From Rhodovibrionaceae bacterium (GTDB lineage: Bacteria > Pseudomonadota > Alphaproteobacteria > Kiloniellales > DSM-21159), in assembly GCA_028279885.1 (NCBI GenBank), contig JANQMX010000029.1, forward strand, positions 83,112-147,111: DNA of 64,000 nt. The letters run 5' to 3'. The notes beneath the pieces are model-generated. The model was given only the letters and a program-made list of their open reading frames with translations, had not been told where the DNA came from and searched no databases. Shown here piece by piece: positions 59,894 to 64,000 of this stretch; the first letter of the stretch is position 1; each line of letters begins with the position of its first letter. The position numbers were made by a program, and so were the translations under genes.

Positions 59894-61690
59894 CTAGACC
59901 AGGACCATACCTTCTTCGGAAATCGGCTTCTCGACCTTGTCGTTCGGCCCAAGCAGCATCTCGTAATGCGCCGCGCCGGACGGGATCATGGGGAAGCAAT
60001 TCTCCTCCTGCGCCACGCAGCAGTCGAAAATGACCGGCGCCGGCGTTTCGATCATCTGCACGATCTTCTCGTCCAGCTCGTCGGGATGCTCAGCCCGCAA
60101 GCCGACGGCCCCGAAGGACTCGGCGAGCTTGACGAAATCGGGCAGCGAGGCCGTGTAGCTCTCGGCGTACCGCCCGCCATGCAGCAGCTCCTGCCACTGG
60201 CGGACCATGCCCATCCACTGGTTGTTGACGATGAAGACCTTCACCGGCAGGCGATACTGGGCAAGGGTCGACATCTCCTGAATGTTCATCAGGATCGACG
60301 CTTCACCCGCCACATCGATCACCAAGGCATCGGGATAGGCGACCTGCACGCCGAGGGCCGCCGGAAGGCCGTAGCCCATGGTCCCGAGCCCCCCTGACGT
60401 CATCCAGCGGTTGGGCTCCTCGAAGCCGATGTATTGCGCCGCCCACATCTGATGCTGGCCGACTTCCGTCGTGAAGTAGACGTCGCGGTCCCGCGTCAGC
60501 TCGTACAGCCGTTTGATCGCGTGCTGCGGCTTGATCTCGGAGCCGGTCTGCTCGAAGCGCAGGCAGTCGCGCCCGCGCCAGTCTTCGATCTGCGCCCACC
60601 AAGCCGCCATGGCCTTTTGCTCCGGGGCGTAGGACTTCGCCCGCCAGATATCCAGCAAGTCGCCGAGCACCTCGCCAGCGTCGCCGACGATCGGGACATC
60701 CACCAGGACGTTCTTGTTGATCGAGCTCGGGTCGATATCGATGTGGATCTTCTTGGAATTGGGCGAGAACTCGTCGAGCCGGCCGGTCACGCGATCATCG
60801 AAGCGAGCCCCGACGTTCAGCATGACATCGCAGTTGTACATGGCGAGGTTTGCTTCGTAGGTCCCGTGCATCCCCAGCATCCCGAGAAACTGCGGGTCGG
60901 AAGCCGGATAGGCGCCCAAGCCCATCAACGTGTTGGTGCAGGGCATGCCGGTCATGCGCACGAACTCGCGCAAGCGACGGCTGGCCTCGGGGCCTGCATT
61001 GATCACGCCGCCGCCGGCATAGACCACGGGACGCTTGGCGCCCGCCAACAAGGCCGCCGCCTCTTCGATGCGGCCGCGGTCACCACGCGTCTGCGGCCGA
61101 TAGCTCAAACGCTGCGTCTGCTCCTTGGCGAGATAGCTGCCCTTGCCTTGCAGAATGTCCTTCGGCAAGTCGACCACGACAGGGCCCGGGCGGCCGCTTT
61201 GGGCGACGTAGAAGGCCTCGTGCATGATGCGCGGCAGGTCTTCCATCCGCTTGACCAGATAATTGTGCTTGGTGCAGGGGCGCGTGATGCCGGTCGTGTC
61301 GGCCTCCTGAAAGGCATCGTTGCCGATCAAATGCGTGGGCACCTGGCCGGTCAGGCAGACGACGGGAATGGAATCCATCAGCGCGTCGGTCAGGCCGGTC
61401 ACGGCGTTGGTCGCGCCTGGCCCCGAGGTCACGAGCACGACGCCGACCTTTCCAGTCGAACGCGCATAGCCCTCGGCTGCATGGACAGCGGCCTGCTCAT
61501 GGCGGACGAGAATGTGGCGCAGTGCGTTCTGCCTGAACAGCGCGTCATAGATGGGCAGAACCGCTCCGCCGGGATAGCCGAAAACGACGTCGACGCCTTG
61601 CTCGATAAGGGCCCGGATAACGATCTCCGCGCCCATCATCTGCTCTTCGGCGTCACGTTCCTCGGCCGTCTCGGCTGTCTTCTTCAACAT
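59894..61690 (-). CDS. ilvB: Acetolactate synthase large (catalytic) subunit
   Basis: About 598 aa from ATG 61690 (GAGGA ~8 bases upstream; an ATG at 61705 adds 5 residues). A ThDP/FAD enzyme forming acetolactate or acetohydroxybutyrate, first step of branched-chain amino acid synthesis. Motifs: FGYPGGAVLPIYDALF, HEQAAVHAAEGYARSTGKVG with the ThDP glutamate, LVTSGPGATNAVTGLTDAL, and IDVAGEASILMNIQEMSTLA with NNQWMGMVRQWQELLHGGRY. The GEAS form of the ThDP motif is usual in alphaproteobacterial IlvB. Confidence 0.96.
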   Translation of the reverse strand: MLKKTAETAEERDAEEQMMGAEIVIRALIEQGVDVVFGYPGGAVLPIYDALFRQNALRHILVRHEQAAVHAAEGYARSTGKVGVVLVTSGPGATNAVTGLTDALMDSIPVVCLTGQVPTHLIGNDAFQEADTTGITRPCTKHNYLVKRMEDLPRIMHEAFYVAQSGRPGPVVVDLPKDILQGKGSYLAKEQTQRLSYRPQTRGDRGRIEEAAALLAGAKRPVVYAGGGVINAGPEASRRLREFVRMTGMPCTNTLMGLGAYPASDPQFLGMLGMHGTYEANLAMYNCDVMLNVGARFDDRVTGRLDEFSPNSKKIHIDIDPSSINKNVLVDVPIVGDAGEVLGDLLDIWRAKSYAPEQKAMAAWWAQIEDWRGRDCLRFEQTGSEIKPQHAIKRLYELTRDRDVYFTTEVGQHQMWAAQYIGFEEPNRWMTSGGLGTMGYGLPAALGVQVAYPDALVIDVAGEASILMNIQEMSTLAQYRLPVKVFIVNNQWMGMVRQWQELLHGGRYAESYTASLPDFVKLAESFGAVGLRAEHPDELDEKIVQMIETPAPVIFDCCVAQEENCFPMIPSGAAHYEMLLGPNDKVEKPISEEGMVLV

Positions 61691-61837
61691 ACGCGTCGTC
61701 CTCATATCGCCGGCCAGCTTGCACCTGCCCTAGACCGGCTCGTTGCTATTGCGACGCAGCATAACCCATTCCGGGCCGTCAGGAAACGAGCCAAGAGCTA
61801 GGAAGTTGCTGTACCACCCCGCAAAATGGCCGCCACG

Positions 61838-62803
61838 TTATCCCCGACTGGCACCTGAGGTCAACAGAAACTGGCGAATTTTCGGAAAGATTTCGTCGCA
61901 TCTGATTTGCAAATCTTCCACTTGAAGCTCGACAAAAGATGCTTTCTGTCTCTGAAGCTGTGTGCGCTGCCACGTCATTTGGCGCTTTGCATAGCGGCGC
62001 GATATCTTCTGCGCCGCAGAGATTGCCGCATCTAGCGACAGTGAGCCCTCGAGGTGGGCTGCCAGTTCGGGAACACCGAGCGCCTTCATGATCGGGCGAT
62101 CGCCCGGATAGCCTTGTCGCAACAGCGCTGCGACCTCGTCCAGCGCACCTTGTTCCAGCATCGAGAGGAAGCGGCGATCGATCGCCGTATAGAGCCGCTC
62201 TCGGTCGGGCATCAGAGAAACCGTCAGGAAACGATAGGGCGCGGGCTCCGCAGGGCTGTCCTGCTGCCACGCGCTCAGCGGCCGACCGCTGCTTTCCAAG
62301 ACCTCCAAGGCGCGGAGCAAGCGCTGGCTGTCGCCAGGCTGGAGACGCGCATAGCTAACCGGATCGCCGACGGCCAGGCGTTGCCTTAGGGCCTCATTGC
62401 CGAAGCGCCGATGGAAACGCCGGACGCGGTCGCGCACCGCCGGCGATACCGTTGGCATTGGGCTGAGCCCGGACTCAAGCGCCTTGAGATAGAGCCCGGT
62501 CCCACCGACCACGACAGGGACGCGGCCGGCTTGTCGCGCCGCGACCATCTCGTCCAGCGCCATGCCCCGCCAGCGCCCTACGGAGCACAGCTCCGCGCCG
62601 GAGAGGGTTCCGTAGAGCCGATGGGGTGCAGCGGCCAAGGCTTCGTCATCCGGGCGCGCGGTCAAAATGCGCAGGTCGCTGTAGACCTGCATGGAGTCGG
62701 CATTGATAACCACGCCGTCAAAGGCCCGGGCGATCGCGAGCGCCAGACCGGACTTGCCGCTGGCTGTCGGCCCCGCGATCAGAATGGCCGGCTCGGCGCT
62801 CAC
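61838..62803 (-). CDS. miaA: tRNA dimethylallyltransferase
   Basis: About 321 aa from a GTG at 62803 with GGAGG 10 bases upstream; the frame runs 28 residues further but those lack conservation. It prenylates A37 of tRNAs reading UNN codons. Motifs: P-loop ILIAGPTASGKSGLAL, INADSMQVYSDLRILTARP, VVVGGTGLYLKALESGL and RYAKRQMTWQRTQL. It is divergent from serB by ~130 bases. Confidence 0.95.
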   Translation of the reverse strand: MSAEPAILIAGPTASGKSGLALAIARAFDGVVINADSMQVYSDLRILTARPDDEALAAAPHRLYGTLSGAELCSVGRWRGMALDEMVAARQAGRVPVVVGGTGLYLKALESGLSPMPTVSPAVRDRVRRFHRRFGNEALRQRLAVGDPVSYARLQPGDSQRLLRALEVLESSGRPLSAWQQDSPAEPAPYRFLTVSLMPDRERLYTAIDRRFLSMLEQGALDEVAALLRQGYPGDRPIMKALGVPELAAHLEGSLSLDAAISAAQKISRRYAKRQMTWQRTQLQRQKASFVELQVEDLQIRCDEIFPKIRQFLLTSGASRG

Positions 62804-62935
62804 CCCGAAAGTGCCTCCAATGCCATGCGCCCGCTCCCCTTGATTTCTGGTCGCGCTTCTTCCAACACCTGAGTGACGGGCAGGCAAGCCCGCAATAGCG
62901 TGACTGCGTCCTCCTTCCCCTGCCCACCAAACGCC

Positions 62936-63853
62936 ATGACATTCGTTGCCACACTGCTGGTTCCTTTAGACGGCCCGCCGCTGACCGGCGGTACGCTCGA
63001 TCAAACGTCACGCGCCCTTGAAGCGTCAGGCGCAGAGGTCGGGGAGCGGGATTGGCTTTGCCGCGAGCGTGCCTGCGATTTTCATTTCGACTCACCCGCA
63101 ATCGCGTCAGCCCGCGCCGCTCTGGCCGAAGCTTTGGCGTCCCAGCCCGTCGATCTCTGCGTGCAGCCCATGGCGAAGCGGCGCAAGCGTCTGCTGGTCG
63201 CCGACATGGAGTCCACCATCATCGGCCAGGAGATGCTGGAAGAGATGGCCGAAGCCTTTGAGCTGCGCGAACGCATGGCCGAGATCACGGCCCAATCCAT
63301 GCGCGGGGAGATCGACTTCGCCGGATCGCTACGCGAGAGAGCCGCCATGCTGAAAGACTTGCCGACGGCGGTCATGGAGCAGGTTGCCCAGCGGATGACC
63401 TTCAACCCCGGCGCTCGTACGCTGGTTGCCACCATGCGGGATGCCGGTGCAGTGACCGCCCTGGTGACTGGCGGCTTCACGCTTTTTGCCGACATGGTGG
63501 CGGCGGCCGCAGGCTTTCATCTGCAGCGCGCCAACCATCTCACCGAGCATGACGGCCGGCTGATCGGCGAGGTCGCCGAACCGATCTTGGGCCCCCAGGC
63601 CAAACAGGAAGCCTTGCTGGAGATCGCCGCCGCAGAGCAGATCGACCTAGGCGAAACCTGTGCGGTGGGCGACGGTGCGAACGACGTGCCTATGCTGCGC
63701 ACCGCGGGGCTCGGCGTCGCCTACCGCGGCAAGCCGGTGCTGCGGGAAACCGCCGATGCCTCCATCGACCACAGCGACCTGACCGCCCTGCTCTACTTCC
63801 AGGGCTATCGCTCCGAGGAGTTCGTCACGCCGACGGCGGACGTCGAACGTTAG
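62936..63853 (+). CDS. serB: Phosphoserine phosphatase
   Basis: 305 aa from ATG 62936. An N-terminal ACT-like region (~1-80) is followed by the HAD phosphatase domain: motif I VADMESTIIG with nucleophile Asp90, VTGGFTLFADMVA (motif II/III region) and VGDGANDVPMLRTAGLGVAY (motif IV). It releases serine from phosphoserine. In motif I the second acidic residue is Glu92, where most SerB proteins have Asp (DxDST); the acid role may be kept. It is the last complete gene before the right edge. Confidence 0.93.
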   Translation: MTFVATLLVPLDGPPLTGGTLDQTSRALEASGAEVGERDWLCRERACDFHFDSPAIASARAALAEALASQPVDLCVQPMAKRRKRLLVADMESTIIGQEMLEEMAEAFELRERMAEITAQSMRGEIDFAGSLRERAAMLKDLPTAVMEQVAQRMTFNPGARTLVATMRDAGAVTALVTGGFTLFADMVAAAAGFHLQRANHLTEHDGRLIGEVAEPILGPQAKQEALLEIAAAEQIDLGETCAVGDGANDVPMLRTAGLGVAYRGKPVLRETADASIDHSDLTALLYFQGYRSEEFVTPTADVER

Positions 63854-63880
63854 GGTTGGACTCCAGCGCCAAAGCAAAGA

Positions 63881-63900
63881 GGGGCGGAAATCTCCGCCCC
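63881..63900 (+). terminator. Hairpin after serB
   Basis: GGGGCGGA (63881-63888) pairs perfectly with TCCGCCCC (63893-63900) with an AATC loop, 28 bases after the serB stop. There is no T-run, but position and symmetry fit a terminator. Confidence 0.6.
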
Positions 63901-63911
63901 CCAGACTGCTG

Positions 63912-63941
63912 ACAAAGGCCTGGCGAGAGCCGGGCCTTTGT
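63912..63941 (+). other. 13-bp hairpin with GAGA tetraloop before the edge ORF
   Basis: ACAAAGGCCTGGC (63912-63924) pairs with GCCGGGCCTTTGT (63929-63941), 12 Watson-Crick pairs and one T-G wobble, around a GAGA (GNRA) loop. It ends 13 bases before the ATG at 63955. It could be part of an insertion-sequence end that blocks transcription from outside, or a second terminator for serB. Confidence 0.55.
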
Positions 63942-63954
63942 GATTCAAGGGTTC

Positions 63955-64000
63955 ATGCTGAGAAAGCCTGCACCGGAACAGACGGTCCTCGAGATGGTGA
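63955..64000 (+). CDS. IS1182-type transposase, N-terminal fragment (runs off window)
   Basis: The frame from ATG 63955 reads MLRKPAPEQTVLEMV and is open to the last base. This resembles the start of IS1182-family transposases, which begin with a short MLR/MLK-x-PxPEQ segment followed by an EMV(S/T)xxxLVPxDHL region. Only 15 residues are available, so the call is an inference. If right, the insertion element begins between the serB hairpin and this ATG. Confidence 0.45.
   Translation, partial: MLRKPAPEQTVLEMV

Noticed and set aside
60434..61801. 455-residue plus-strand frame opposite ilvB
   Set aside because: Antisense shadow; ilvB motifs account for the region.

Overview
The window is GC-rich, densely coded DNA from what looks like an alphaproteobacterium, probably a marine or saline Rhodospirillales/Kiloniellales-type organism. 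This is an inference from gene content: an NDUFS4-like accessory subunit of complex I, GlnE, an alphaproteobacterial-type IlvB, an EpsC-type CysE, a DUF455 protein, and a DMSO/TMAO reductase operon in the Rhodobacter gene order (C-D-A). No rRNA, CRISPR array, plasmid or phage module is visible. One tRNA gene, tRNA-Arg(UCU), is present.

Region by region: 1-5 kb holds the end of a FolB-like protein fused to an amino-acid-kinase-like domain, then a TRAP dicarboxylate-type transporter (SBP, small and large permease subunits) followed by a KRCGH-type isocitrate lyase/PEP mutase family enzyme. A lower-GC island at 5.1-5.9 kb carries a ribbon-helix-helix-like protein behind three 34-bp-spaced palindromic sites. 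5.9-10.7 kb (minus strand) is a cysteine-to-sulfur supply line: cysE, iscR, two cysteine desulfurases, a 2Fe-2S ferredoxin and tenA. 10.9-24.7 kb is mostly housekeeping: hydrolase, anmK, tyrS, a large AsmA-like protein, glnE, a DUF1185 gene, bcp, a four-rhodanese protein coupled to a cysteine-dioxygenase-like cupin, and a DUF455 protein. 25-32 kb is one catabolic/transport cluster: class III aminotransferase, PotA, PotD, PotB, PotC and an arginine-deiminase-fold amidinohydrolase, which suggests uptake and breakdown of a polyamine or guanidino compound.

32-44.6 kb holds a PadR/MarR-type regulator behind a Fur-like site, an SDR, a CDF metal exporter, pdxH, a glycine-zipper lipoprotein, a DnaJ-like protein, a YihY/BrkB membrane protein, fabI, aroC, a GNAT enzyme, an RlmD-like rRNA methyltransferase and sppA. 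44.6-55 kb is the methylated-amine/sulfoxide segment: an MttB-superfamily methyltransferase without an in-frame amber codon, a haloalkane dehalogenase of the HLD-II type, then torC-torD-torA with divergent torR and a convergent hybrid kinase. A ~63-bp regulatory block is repeated upstream of torC/torR and again between torD and torA. 55-64 kb holds tRNA-Arg, the NDUFS4-like subunit, a PEP-CTERM-type TPR lipoprotein, a VanZ-like protein, ilvH, ilvB, miaA and serB. The right edge enters what appears to be an IS1182-type transposase.

Starts were chosen by ribosome binding site, signal peptide position and family length, so several differ from the longest possible open frame. Family names rest on motif recognition by eye; no database search was run.
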